Positions 7,172 through 16,383 of a stretch of 33,133 bases of DNA are shown piece by piece (positions within the stretch are counted from its first letter, which is position 1; the number at the start of each line of letters is the position of its first letter). A model generated the notes under the pieces. The model searched no databases. It saw only the letters and a list, made by a program, of their open reading frames with translations, and was not told where the DNA came from. The position numbers were made by a program, and so were the translations under genes. Origin of the DNA: Flammeovirgaceae bacterium BBD 1991-12 (GTDB taxonomy: Bacteria; Bacteroidota; Bacteroidia; Cytophagales; Cyclobacteriaceae); the NCBI GenBank assembly GCA_001657315.1, contig LYSV01000117.1:10632-43764 (forward strand), read 5' to 3'.

Positions 7172-9553
7172 ATGAGCGTTTCAAAAACCTTTTATTTCAT
7201 TTTGGCACTGTCATGTATTGGAATCCGTACATTAGCCCAACATGATCAGCATGCAATAAGTGGAATCATCAAAGGGGTTACCGGGGAAGCCTTACCCGGG
7301 GCTATTATACGGGTACAGGCACTTCAGAAAGGTGATGCAGCTGATCAGAAGGGCGCATACAATATTGACGGCTTAAGCAGTGGGACTTATCAATTGCAGG
7401 TAACCCATATCGGCTATGAGACGAATGTCAGAACCATCATCATATCCGGAAGCAGCCTTACTGAAAATTTTGTACTTATCCCCTCATTATTTCAGTTGAA
7501 TGAAGTAGAGGTATCGGTCGATTTGTACCGATCCGGCCCAAAGGAACAGTCTATGACCATTCAGACAGTAGACCGTTCCTTCCTGGAAAAGAGCAATAGC
7601 AATACTCTTGTGAATGCTCTGCAAAAAATACCCGGTATCAATGCCATCAATACCGGTGTAGGTATTGCCAAACCGGTGATCCGGGGAATGAGTTTTAACA
7701 GGGTCATCGTTACCAACCACAGTGTAAAGCAGGAAGGCCAGCAATGGGGGGCAGACCATGGATTGGAAATTGACCAGTATTCCCCTGAAAGGGTGGAAAT
7801 CATCAAGGGCCCTTCTTCCCTGCTTTATGGCTCGGATGGTCTGGGAGGTGTAATCAACATATTACCTGCACCACTACCGCTGTCCAATACTTTGAGCGGC
7901 AGCTTTCTCGGTGCTTACAAAAGCAATAACAACCTATACGGCACATCTACCATGCTTCAGGGCAATAAAGATGGAAAGCTGTTCCGGCTCCGGTTTTCCA
8001 CCCAGGATTTCGGTGACTACCAGGTGCCTGCCGATAGCTTTACCTACAACCGCTTTGTTTTGCCTATTTATGACCGCGCTTTGAAAAACACTGCTGGCAA
8101 AGAAAGAAATGTAACCGCTATGGCAGGCATTGCCAAAGAATGGGGGCACATCACCATTACGGTCAGCAACTTTCATCAAAAGGCAGGTTTCTTCTCGGGT
8201 GCATTAGGGATTCCCAGGGAATATCAACTAACCAGTGACGGAAATTCCCGAAACATAGACCTACCCCGACAGGTAACCAACCATTTTAAAATAGTTGCCA
8301 ATACCAATATCAATTTCAACGAGGGTTGGCTGGAGCTTGACGTGGGCTATCAGAATAATTACCGCAGAGAAGAGTCCAGCCCTCATGCCCACGGAAAAGG
8401 ACCAAGACCGGAAGGAACACTGGCTTTAGGGCTCACCTTACAGACATTTTCAGTCAATGCAAAATATCATCATCAGATGAATGAAAGGCTCAAAAGCATC
8501 TACGGTTTTCAGGCTCAATACCAGAAAAACGAAAGGAGTGGGTTTGAATTCCTATTATCGGACTTTACTTCAGGAACTGCGGGAGCTTTCCTATATCAAG
8601 AGTACACACTCAATAAAAACACCACCATCAATGGTGGGATACGGTTTGACCATGGCTTTCGGAACATAGAAAGATTTGTGGAACCGGTTTACACGGATAC
8701 TACAACCATTAGCGGGTATAACGAAAGGACCGGGCAGGTAGCAAGACAATTTTCCAATTTGTCGGGGGCAACGGGTATTTCCTTTTATCCCGGCAGTAAT
8801 TTTAATGCGAAACTTAACCTTGGAACCAGTTTCCGTATGCCCACAGCTCCTGAACTTTCTTCCAATGGTATTCATCACGGCACTTTCAGGCACGAATTCG
8901 GAGATAGTACCCTAACTACAGAAAGAGGTTGGCAAGTGGATTTAAACCTAACCTATCATACAAAGGACTTTCATGCCAGCGTGACACCGTTCTACAATTA
9001 CTTCACCCAATTCATATATCTGGGTCCAACTTCTCAATTCTCCACCTTGCCGGAAGGCGGGCAAATTTATCGCTATACGCAGGATGATGCAATTTTTGCA
9101 GGGGGTGAGGCATCGGTGGAATACCATGTGGTAGAAGAACTTCAGCTTAAAACTGCCATGGAATATGTATGGAACTACAACCTAAATAGTGGCTTAGCAC
9201 TTCCTTTTACACCCCCCCTCTCTGTATTAGGGGAAGTGGAATATAGCCTGCCTCTTGGCAAAAGTTCTTTTTCTGATGTTTTCTTTGGGATCTTTGTTCA
9301 ACATTTTGCTGCCCAGAATCGGGTGGACCGGAACGAGCAGACCACTCCAGGCTATACGCTTATCAATTTTTCATCAGGCTTTGATCTAAAAATAAAGAAT
9401 CTGCCATTAGAGCTTATGTTCTCTATTCAGAATATCGCCAACAATAAATACCTGAACCACATGAGCCGATACCGGCTCCTGAACCTGCCGGAACAGGGCA
9501 GAAATTTTAATGTTACCATGAGATTGCCTTTCACATGGACAGATGTAAACTGA
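7172..9553 (+). CDS. TonB-dependent outer-membrane receptor, ZnuD-like
   Basis: A 793-residue outer-membrane importer. Order: signal peptide (about residues 1-23, ending TLAQ), a carboxypeptidase-regulatory-like beta-sandwich domain (about 29-110, with GEALPGAIIRVQ and HIGYET), a plug domain (about 120-240) and a 22-strand-type barrel ending in Met-Arg-Leu-Pro-Phe-Thr-Trp. The plug block KPVIRGMSFNRVIVTNHSVK followed by EGQQWGADHGLEID closely resembles ZnuD zinc receptors, and the first external region holds the His-rich SSPHAHGKGP; zinc or another metal is therefore the best guess for the cargo. I start at the ATG at 7172 because it opens the signal peptide; an upstream in-frame start at 7124 would spoil it. 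It converges with a DUF4625-type lipoprotein, a frequent neighbour. Confidence 0.82.
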   Translation: MSVSKTFYFILALSCIGIRTLAQHDQHAISGIIKGVTGEALPGAIIRVQALQKGDAADQKGAYNIDGLSSGTYQLQVTHIGYETNVRTIIISGSSLTENFVLIPSLFQLNEVEVSVDLYRSGPKEQSMTIQTVDRSFLEKSNSNTLVNALQKIPGINAINTGVGIAKPVIRGMSFNRVIVTNHSVKQEGQQWGADHGLEIDQYSPERVEIIKGPSSLLYGSDGLGGVINILPAPLPLSNTLSGSFLGAYKSNNNLYGTSTMLQGNKDGKLFRLRFSTQDFGDYQVPADSFTYNRFVLPIYDRALKNTAGKERNVTAMAGIAKEWGHITITVSNFHQKAGFFSGALGIPREYQLTSDGNSRNIDLPRQVTNHFKIVANTNINFNEGWLELDVGYQNNYRREESSPHAHGKGPRPEGTLALGLTLQTFSVNAKYHHQMNERLKSIYGFQAQYQKNERSGFEFLLSDFTSGTAGAFLYQEYTLNKNTTINGGIRFDHGFRNIERFVEPVYTDTTTISGYNERTGQVARQFSNLSGATGISFYPGSNFNAKLNLGTSFRMPTAPELSSNGIHHGTFRHEFGDSTLTTERGWQVDLNLTYHTKDFHASVTPFYNYFTQFIYLGPTSQFSTLPEGGQIYRYTQDDAIFAGGEASVEYHVVEELQLKTAMEYVWNYNLNSGLALPFTPPLSVLGEVEYSLPLGKSSFSDVFFGIFVQHFAAQNRVDRNEQTTPGYTLINFSSGFDLKIKNLPLELMFSIQNIANNKYLNHMSRYRLLNLPEQGRNFNVTMRLPFTWTDVN

Positions 9554-9598
9554 TTTAGAAGTAATTTATTCGAAGTATCACCCCAGAGCCTGAACGAA

Positions 9599-10414
9599 CT
9601 AGTTGAAATCTACCTCTATCACTTTCTCTGACGAATTATTATAAGTATCGTAAGTTTTAACCCTGAACGTATGCTTACCACTGACAGCAGAAGATGGTAC
9701 GGTAAACTTCAGATCAAAATCAGCTTCTTTTCCTGATGCTTCCGAAAAAAACTCCTGAAGGGGGAAAAACTCCGTGCCTTCAGGGTCAGTGTAAGTAATT
9801 TCTATTTTGCCATTAGCTATTGAGTAATTGTCAGACACCGTACCTCTGAAGGTTAAATCGTTACCTTTAGCAACGGATACTGACGCTGAAGATGGTTCAG
9901 TGAGTGATAATACCGGGGGCACATTATCTATGGAATTTTCAACCTTTATGCTATAAATCAGAGGAGTAGCTTCGTTTCCTAGTGCATCCAGGCATAAGAT
10001 CTGCAGGTGATAATCCCCGGCCAAAGCATCCTCGGGAACAGGCAGGACCTCTTCCACGGCAACCGTTTGGCCAGTGATATTTTCTATTTTCAGCAACTGC
10101 CAGGCAGATGCCGCTATCCTTCCGTGGGAATGGCAATCAAAGTTGTTATGGATATCCACCTTGTATTGAGACAAATTGCGGTTGTCGGAAAATTGCAGGT
10201 TTAAGACGATCTCGCTGCCCGTCTGAACATTGATGACATTGGTTTCCTTTACCTTACAAATTATTCCTTCCGTAGCAACCGGGCTTGATGCCAACATATT
10301 AATCTGGGGCTTTAGTACATCCGGGCCGTCATCCGTTGCGCTGTCTTCGGTACAGGCAAACCCTGTAAAGGCAAAGGTTATTGATATATAAAACGCCTTT
10401 CTACAGTTTTTCAT
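9599..10414 (-). CDS. DUF4625-type lipoprotein
   Basis: A 271-residue secreted protein with a lipobox: the hydrophobic N-terminus ends in TGFAC, so Cys would be lipidated and the protein membrane-anchored. Two Ig-like halves follow. The first holds the DUF4625 signature NLSQYKVDIHNNFDCHSHG with its His-rich tip, then DYHLQILCLDALGNEA; the second repeats the pattern with DNYSIANGKIEI and GKHTFRVKTYDTYNNSSE. The start at 10414 (MKNCRKAF) places the signal peptide correctly; the frame is open further to 10465. DUF4625 proteins often sit beside TonB receptors in Bacteroidota, and the His cluster suits a metal-capture helper for the ZnuD-like receptor, but that role is inference. Confidence 0.75.
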   Translation of the reverse strand: MKNCRKAFYISITFAFTGFACTEDSATDDGPDVLKPQINMLASSPVATEGIICKVKETNVINVQTGSEIVLNLQFSDNRNLSQYKVDIHNNFDCHSHGRIAASAWQLLKIENITGQTVAVEEVLPVPEDALAGDYHLQILCLDALGNEATPLIYSIKVENSIDNVPPVLSLTEPSSASVSVAKGNDLTFRGTVSDNYSIANGKIEITYTDPEGTEFFPLQEFFSEASGKEADFDLKFTVPSSAVSGKHTFRVKTYDTYNNSSEKVIEVDFN

Positions 10415-10566
10415 AGTATTTTGGTTTTGTCTTTTAAATCTATTCTTTAGCATTTCGCCGGACAAGGACTAACGCTAAAACTTACATTCCTCTTCGTTAA
10501 TGCTTCTATTCTGGAGTAATACCACCGTATGCAGTATTTCCATCGTACCGGATTGCTACTGATGGG

Positions 10567-12249
10567 TCAAAAAAGATTATTGAAATCTACCTTTGATTGC
10601 TTCTCGTACAGAATATTGTTGCACCAAACAAAATTGACCCTACCCCACCGGGTAGCACTATAGACATCGGGGAAAAATCCGCTACCTTTTAGGTTAGCAC
10701 TAGTGTTGCACAGCAGCGGTATCCCGGAAATTGATTCGTAGGCTTTAAGCAATGAATAAATTACGCGGTTTTGTGCTGAAGTTACGGTTTGCAGACGTGC
10801 TGAACCATCAACATGACATATAGCAGGCACCCTATCCTGCCACTCTTTTCGTACACTATGGCTAAAGAGCATAAAGGGATCGTGCCCCCCCGGCTGGAAA
10901 ACCTCACCGGACTTTTCCTCCAGACAAATAGGAGCGATCGGCCGGTACGGTTCCCGGTACTTGATAGTGTTGAGTATATGCCTGGCCCAGCTACTTGTAG
11001 CGGCCATCAGGATACTTCTGTTTCCCAATGCCCGGGGGCCTAGTTCTGCCCTACCATTAAGAAGAATAACAGGCTCATTACTGTCATGCACAATCTTAGC
11101 CAGATCGGAAATTGTACATTGTTTTTTCTTCCAACCAGCGTAAGGTTCATTGATGATAACCTCACTTCCACCGTAGACACTCCAGGTAGTATGAGGTAAT
11201 GTTTCTTTACTTCGGGTAGCTATCCCACAGATAGCTGCACCTACAGCGCTGCCAGAATCGTTTGGGAATGGAGGTATCCATATTTCCTTAAATAATCCGA
11301 TGCCTCGTAACACGCTGTTCCACTTGATATTCAATGCGGCACCCCCTGAATAGCATAGGTTGAAGCATTTGTTGGAATGCTTGCTAATCTTATCGATTAA
11401 AGACGAAACAAGTAAGTCCCCGAGATAGTGATGGAAGGAAGTAATGATATCCTCATCACTAAAATCTTTCTCTTTTGTCAACTGCTTGAATTCGCGGGTG
11501 AACCTGTAGGGAAATACCGGAATGCATTCAATACTCATTGCCTGAGATAGTAGCGAATTGTACACTGTCTGTAGGTCATCTCGTATTGCTGGCACATTGT
11601 TACCGTATGCTGTATAAGCCATCACTTTACCCGCTACCGACAGTTCATCCTTGATGACGTTTTCGTTTATTTTAAAGGGCCCAAAGTGCTGAGCAAATAC
11701 GGAATAGGCGTTGACTCCCAGGAAAAAGACAGGGCCTAGATTCACCAGCTCAGCACTCGATGCATCGAGGAAGTATAACCGGGGAAACATACCACCATCC
11801 CACACGAGTATATACGAATTCTCCCCCCGCTGCGCAAAAGGGCTGGTACTGTAAGCCCCTGCAATATGCCCGGCTACGTGCTGGTAACTTTCGTAGTGAA
11901 TCAGGCTCTGGTTAAACAGAGCTGATTGGAACGGGTATCGTCGTAACACAGGCTCTAATAAGCACGCTTCATGATACGGAGCTACCGAAAGAGTAACATC
12001 TTGTTTACCAATGAATGTATTGACCTGCGAAGGTACCAATCCCTTCCAACCATCGATGCAAAACAAATCTATATCCTGGTAATCATAACCTTCCTCCGCC
12101 AGTATGCCTGGTATCATTTGCAGATCATCCAGTATCTTGTAGCGATTGTTGTTACCGATCTTCTCAAGCTCAATATTGGCAATAAGCCTGGTATCCTCGA
12201 AGATAGCGACGGCACTGTCGTGCGTCAATTTAAGACCGCAGGTTACCAT
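10567..12249 (-). CDS. Carbamoyltransferase of the NodU/CmcH/TobZ family
   Basis: A 560-residue cytoplasmic enzyme of the family that transfers a carbamoyl group from carbamoyl phosphate, through an adenylate, to a hydroxyl of a sugar, antibiotic or other small molecule. The N-terminal half has the Kae1-like fold: CGLKLTHDSAVAIFED with His10, the metal-binding pair His124/His128 in YQHVAGHIAGAYSTSPF, and Asp151 in LVWDGG. The glycine-rich LCYSGGAALNIKWN and PNDSGSAVGAA follow. The C-terminal YrdC-like part has GRAELGPRALGNRSIL (about residues 399-414) and KYREPYRPIAP, both hallmarks. The gene stands alone between DUF4625 and a DinB-like gene, with no sugar or polyketide genes beside it. The acceptor is unknown; a link to the lanthipeptide cluster 4.7 kb away is only a possibility. 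Confidence 0.85.
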   Translation of the reverse strand: MVTCGLKLTHDSAVAIFEDTRLIANIELEKIGNNNRYKILDDLQMIPGILAEEGYDYQDIDLFCIDGWKGLVPSQVNTFIGKQDVTLSVAPYHEACLLEPVLRRYPFQSALFNQSLIHYESYQHVAGHIAGAYSTSPFAQRGENSYILVWDGGMFPRLYFLDASSAELVNLGPVFFLGVNAYSVFAQHFGPFKINENVIKDELSVAGKVMAYTAYGNNVPAIRDDLQTVYNSLLSQAMSIECIPVFPYRFTREFKQLTKEKDFSDEDIITSFHHYLGDLLVSSLIDKISKHSNKCFNLCYSGGAALNIKWNSVLRGIGLFKEIWIPPFPNDSGSAVGAAICGIATRSKETLPHTTWSVYGGSEVIINEPYAGWKKKQCTISDLAKIVHDSNEPVILLNGRAELGPRALGNRSILMAATSSWARHILNTIKYREPYRPIAPICLEEKSGEVFQPGGHDPFMLFSHSVRKEWQDRVPAICHVDGSARLQTVTSAQNRVIYSLLKAYESISGIPLLCNTSANLKGSGFFPDVYSATRWGRVNFVWCNNILYEKQSKVDFNNLF

Positions 12250-12317
12250 AATACATATAGGTTAAGGGTAATTCAATAGAGGTTCGCCCGCTTCATTTTT
12301 AGGGTTCCTGAACACCA

Positions 12318-12325
12318 CAAAGGTA
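12318..12325 (-). promoter_or_regulatory. Possible -7 box of the carbamoyltransferase promoter
   Basis: Read leftwards, TACCTTTG matches TAnnTTTG exactly and lies about 70 nt before the start codon at 12249. No clear -33 box is seen at the usual distance. Confidence 0.4.
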
Positions 12326-12385
12326 AAGCTTTCCCCTGCAACGAGATGGTCTTTCCCCAAAACTTCACCTACTTTTTATTTAATT

Positions 12386-12823
12386 TTAACTCGTAAATCT
12401 TCTTTTTATCCATTTAATCTGTCCCTTATGGCTTATTTCATCTTCCATCACATGAAACCACTTAAAGTAATTATTTGAGCCTGAGCTTGATTTGAGATAT
12501 AACCAATCGTCATCCCTTTTTTTTAACTCCCGGATAGTTCTCAACCTGGTGTTTTCAAGCAATTCCAAATAATAGTGTAGTTCATTTCCCTTTACCAGCT
12601 TCAGGTACAATTCTCCGGTCAGTGCCCCTTTCCATACTTCCCGCTCTTCCTCATTTAAGTCCCTGTTTTCAAAAGTAATGGCCTGGTACCAGGTTTCCAG
12701 TGCAGCCATGTGTTTCAATAAAGTTCCTATAGAGTTACTTTTATCATCCACGTTAAAATCAAGCTGAGCAACACCAAGACCCTGTACTTCTTGTATGGTA
12801 AGAGAGCGTGTAATGCTCATCAT
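12386..12823 (-). CDS. DinB/DUF664-like protein, probably with an eroded start
   Basis: A 145-residue frame with the DinB fold: NSIGTLLKHMAALETWYQAI (first metal-site helix, His38) and WFHVMEDEISHKGQIKWIKR (paired His near the C-terminus). The family's first helix seems to begin before this start: the frame stays open for 18 further codons up to a TAG at 12878-12880 and reads YLITEVNGFTPQIGHLVA, which is DinB-like, but none of those codons is ATG, GTG or TTG. Either translation begins at one of the two Met codons at 12823 and 12820, giving a shortened protein, or a rare start such as ATC/ATA is used, or the gene is decaying. It differs clearly from the DinB protein at 6398. Confidence 0.6.
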   Translation of the reverse strand: MMSITRSLTIQEVQGLGVAQLDFNVDDKSNSIGTLLKHMAALETWYQAITFENRDLNEEEREVWKGALTGELYLKLVKGNELHYYLELLENTRLRTIRELKKRDDDWLYLKSSSGSNNYFKWFHVMEDEISHKGQIKWIKRRFTS

Positions 12824-12932
12824 TGCTACAAGATGACCTATTTGAGGGGTGAAGCCATTTACTTCAGTGATAAGATACTAACTACTCACATTATGTAAAC
12901 TTTCTTCCTACATTTCTCCTATAACAAAAATC

Positions 12933-13883
12933 TTAATTCACTACTAACCTACTCGCCAGTTTAACCGCACCTGACTGTACCGTACAGACGTATGTTCCAT
13001 TAGCTAAACTGCCAGTATTAATTTTTTCCGTGTGCTCTCCAACAGGTTGTAATCCCAAATCTTTACTAAACATGACCCTTCCCTGCATATCGTTAATCTG
13101 GACAAAAACATGAGAAGTCTTATCCAGGGAATATCTTAAATTGAACCTGTCTACAGCAGGGTTGGGGTAAGGTGGATATAGTTTCAACTGTTTTTTTGCT
13201 ATAAACTGATCCTCAATGCCAGTGATAGGGTTGTCATCAAATTCTACGATGGGGTATACAGCAAAATGAGTAGCAATGGGTGTACCATTCTGATAATAGA
13301 AATCCCGAAAATCGGGTGTACTATGGTTATGAAAGCGGGTTACGTTTCTTCCCCATACGGAAAGATCTTCTTCATTCCGGGATCCCTCCGGCCCGGTCAT
13401 TAAAGCTAATGTATCTCCCTCGAACCCTCCATGAGAATAATCAGTAAGGTTAAATGAAACAAAGAAAGAATCGACCACTACCACCGCCTTGTTCAAGGGA
13501 GTAAAATGAGCCTTTCCACTCAGATCAAGATCTTCAAAATACCATTGTGTTGAATTCAAGGTATTTCCGGGCAATCCTTTTTCATTCACTGAGTAAAGAA
13601 CAAATTCACCTACATTTTTTTTATTGGTTACGACCCCCTGGTGATGGCTGATGACCCCAGTGACTTTAGCGGTCCCTTCCAGAATATATTTTTCTGCATA
13701 TTCCTGCCTTCCCAAATGATTATGACCCGTTAGATAGCCCCATTGATTGGGGCCATCATATTTGTAGGTGATTAAAGGGATTTCAGGAGACAGGTGTCTC
13801 AAGGTATCCTCATCCTGTGAGAAGCATACGGATAAATTAATTATCACTAATCCTAAAAATAGTAAGAGTCTCATGCTGAGCAT
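12933..13883 (-). CDS. T9SS type A sorting-domain protein, unknown function
   Basis: A 316-residue secreted protein. It has a signal peptide (about residues 4-23, ending CFSQ), a central region of about 200 residues that I do not recognise (rich in His, Gly and aromatic residues, e.g. YLTGHNHLGRQEYAEKY), and a C-terminal T9SS type A domain (about residues 232-316) with the usual KLYPPYPNPAVDRFNLRY opening and a final beta strand LASRLVVN. It should be exported by Sec, moved across the outer membrane by T9SS, and attached to the surface or released. It starts 16 nt after the YCF48-like gene on the same strand, so they form one operon. The ATG at 13874 (MRLLLFLG) is an equally good start. Confidence 0.75.
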   Translation of the reverse strand: MLSMRLLLFLGLVIINLSVCFSQDEDTLRHLSPEIPLITYKYDGPNQWGYLTGHNHLGRQEYAEKYILEGTAKVTGVISHHQGVVTNKKNVGEFVLYSVNEKGLPGNTLNSTQWYFEDLDLSGKAHFTPLNKAVVVVDSFFVSFNLTDYSHGGFEGDTLALMTGPEGSRNEEDLSVWGRNVTRFHNHSTPDFRDFYYQNGTPIATHFAVYPIVEFDDNPITGIEDQFIAKKQLKLYPPYPNPAVDRFNLRYSLDKTSHVFVQINDMQGRVMFSKDLGLQPVGEHTEKINTGSLANGTYVCTVQSGAVKLASRLVVN

Positions 13884-13899
13884 TTTATCAGAAAATAAC

Positions 13900-16374
13900 T
13901 TATTCCACCAAAATTTTCCTCTTCACTATTTTTTTCCCAGTGCTTATATTAAGGATATACATACCTGGGGGTAAGGCAGATGAAGTATAATCCATATACA
14001 GTTTCCCATTTTCAATCGTGCTTGTACTTTCAGATATTTTCCTTCCTAAAGCATTGTGTAAAGTGATCTCTGCCTTTACTTCCTGGCTTCTTAACCCGGA
14101 AAGTTGTATTGAAAAACTACCATTGTTCGGGTTTGGATATATTTTGATCAGGTCTTCCATACCATCCTCAATTCCAGTGGCAATTTCTATAGTAAAGAGT
14201 TCCTCGCTAACGCCTGCCCCCAGGGATGTAACAACAGTAATAGCACCATCCGTTGTTTCCGGAACGATTGCTGAAATTGTATTATCGTCTAAAACCGTAA
14301 ATTCAGCCTCTACATCATTAAACTTAACAGTAGTGGCATCAGTAAAATATTCCCCATTTATAGTTACCTCTATTCCCCTGTAGCCACTTTTAGGAGAAAA
14401 ATCGGCAACAACAGGCACCGGATTAAAATATTTCAAAATGCTTCCACCACCTCCGGTAACCCAGCCATTTCCTTCACCTACAAAATCCAGTGAATAAATG
14501 GTCCCCGTAGTTCTCAAGTTAGTATCAGTGTTCCAGGTTTCCCCGCCATCATTAGTAACAAGCAGGTTATTTCCGCTAAAACCAAATCCCGCAATCCACC
14601 CCTTGGTGGGACTTACAAAATGTACTGCATAAAAGGCATACGGAAAATTGGTTGCTACCTGTTCCCAGGTAGTTCCTCCATCCTGCGTCCTGATTATTCG
14701 GCCAAAGACATTAGAGGTTCCACCACTACAGACAGCCCATCCATTATTTTCATCCAGGAAAAAGAAATCATTAATATCGAAGCCCAATAGATCAGTTTCC
14801 TGACTATTCCAGGTCTCCCCACCATCTGCGGTATGCAGGATTGTTCCTTCCTCACCACCTAACCAGCCTTTACTATCATCAATAAAGACTATGCTGTTTA
14901 GTTGTAAAGTATCATCGGGAAATAGACTTTCCGACTCCCAGGAATCTCCTCCGTCACTGGTTTTCAGTACCAGGCTGCTATCTCCCACAATCCAACCATT
15001 AGTAGGATTGAGCATTTTAATACTCCGTAAATTATCATCAACACCGGTCTCTAATATGGTCCAGTTTTCTCCCCCATTGGTCGTGGTTATTACCGTACCA
15101 CTATCCCCTACGGCCCAGCCGTTTTGAGTATCTAAAAACTGGATATCACGTAACGTCTTTAAAGCATCACTGTTCTGCACATTCCAGTTCTCCCCACCGT
15201 TTGAGGTGGCCAGTATTGCCCCATCAGCCCCTACCGCCCAGGCATTTTGATCATCCGTCGCATCGATACCAAACAATGCACTTCTAATGCTTTCACCAAA
15301 CAAAGCTTCCCAGGAAGAACCCCCGTCTGTAGTTCGGTATACACCACCGTTAGTCCTCCCTATAGCGTACCCCAGATTCTCATCATAAAAAGTTATTTGG
15401 TCTAAAAATCTTTCCTCATCCACCCAATCTACTTCTGTCCAGGTCTCCCCCCCATCATTGGTATAAAATAATGGTGCCGGAGTATAACTAGAGAAATCAT
15501 TATCAAATCCTGCTACCCAGCCTTTCTGTTCATTCAGAAAGAAAATATTGTTAAGATAGTATTCTTCGCCTTCGGTCTGGCTATTTACTCGCTTCCAGCT
15601 CTCACCGCCATTTACAGTTTTAAATATTCCGCCACCCGGACCCGCTACAAAACCTACAGCATCATTGACGAACTGTAGAGCCTCCATGTAGGAAGAAACC
15701 AAAGTATCGCCCTCTACAGAAACTTCAGAGACATCCCAGTTATCCCCGCCATCAAATGTCCGGTAAAATGCCTCGTATTCACCTTCACCGCCTCCTCTGG
15801 CATAGATCGTATCCGGACTGACGATATCGACGTCCCATATTCCACCGCTATAAAAAATACTATCAGCATTTTCTGAAACTCCTGAATCAAAAACTTTCCA
15901 GGTTTCACCTCCATCAGAAGTTATTAATACTTTACTATCGGTAAAGCTCTTTTGTGCCGCTATAACAACATTATTTTCATCGTAAACGTCAATCCCCTGA
16001 TACTGAAATTCGTCAGGATCTTCGTAGATCATCTGCCATGTATCACCAGCATCAGTAGTCTTAAATATTTTACCATTGTTGGTAGAGACAAATCCAACCT
16101 GAGCGTTTGCGAAATGTGGTGAAGAAATGGAAGATAGCGTATTAAGGTAAGAAATATCCCATGATTGGCCTGCATCCGTTGTTTTGTAAAAAGCACCTGA
16201 ACCGCCTGTAAAATAAATGGTGTTCTCATCAATGATTTGCACACGCCTGGGAGCCGATCCCAACGGTTCAGGATGCTGCCATTCCCAACTTTCCTGGGCA
16301 AAACCGGGCAGGGTAAAAATCATTAAAAATGCGGCCTGAGCCAGAAATTTCAGGGTAGGTATATTTATTTTCAT
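13900..16374 (-). CDS. YCF48-like beta-propeller repeat protein with IPT/TIG and T9SS sorting domains
   Basis: An 824-residue secreted protein. Signal peptide about residues 1-26 (ending GFAQ). Residues about 30-650 hold more than ten repeats of roughly 45-50 residues with the pattern 'T-x-DGG-x-(S/T)W' plus 'NGW-V/A-G', typical of YCF48/BNR-type propellers. An IPT/TIG domain follows (about 655-735, with FSPKSGYRGIEVTINGEYF), then a T9SS type A sorting domain (about 745-824, from IKIYPNPNNGSFSIQLSG to a final KRKILVE). In plants and cyanobacteria YCF48 aids photosystem assembly, but in Bacteroidota such repeats are generic surface modules and the ligand is unknown. It begins 9 nt after the upstream lipoprotein gene, within the same operon. 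Confidence 0.82.
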   Translation of the reverse strand: MKINIPTLKFLAQAAFLMIFTLPGFAQESWEWQHPEPLGSAPRRVQIIDENTIYFTGGSGAFYKTTDAGQSWDISYLNTLSSISSPHFANAQVGFVSTNNGKIFKTTDAGDTWQMIYEDPDEFQYQGIDVYDENNVVIAAQKSFTDSKVLITSDGGETWKVFDSGVSENADSIFYSGGIWDVDIVSPDTIYARGGGEGEYEAFYRTFDGGDNWDVSEVSVEGDTLVSSYMEALQFVNDAVGFVAGPGGGIFKTVNGGESWKRVNSQTEGEEYYLNNIFFLNEQKGWVAGFDNDFSSYTPAPLFYTNDGGETWTEVDWVDEERFLDQITFYDENLGYAIGRTNGGVYRTTDGGSSWEALFGESIRSALFGIDATDDQNAWAVGADGAILATSNGGENWNVQNSDALKTLRDIQFLDTQNGWAVGDSGTVITTTNGGENWTILETGVDDNLRSIKMLNPTNGWIVGDSSLVLKTSDGGDSWESESLFPDDTLQLNSIVFIDDSKGWLGGEEGTILHTADGGETWNSQETDLLGFDINDFFFLDENNGWAVCSGGTSNVFGRIIRTQDGGTTWEQVATNFPYAFYAVHFVSPTKGWIAGFGFSGNNLLVTNDGGETWNTDTNLRTTGTIYSLDFVGEGNGWVTGGGGSILKYFNPVPVVADFSPKSGYRGIEVTINGEYFTDATTVKFNDVEAEFTVLDDNTISAIVPETTDGAITVVTSLGAGVSEELFTIEIATGIEDGMEDLIKIYPNPNNGSFSIQLSGLRSQEVKAEITLHNALGRKISESTSTIENGKLYMDYTSSALPPGMYILNISTGKKIVKRKILVE

Positions 16375-16383
16375 CGCTATAGT

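Noticed and set aside
14018-15127. Open frames on the plus strand opposite the YCF48-like gene
   Set aside because: They mirror the repeated Gly/Asp/Trp codons of the real gene and show no independent start signals or domains.
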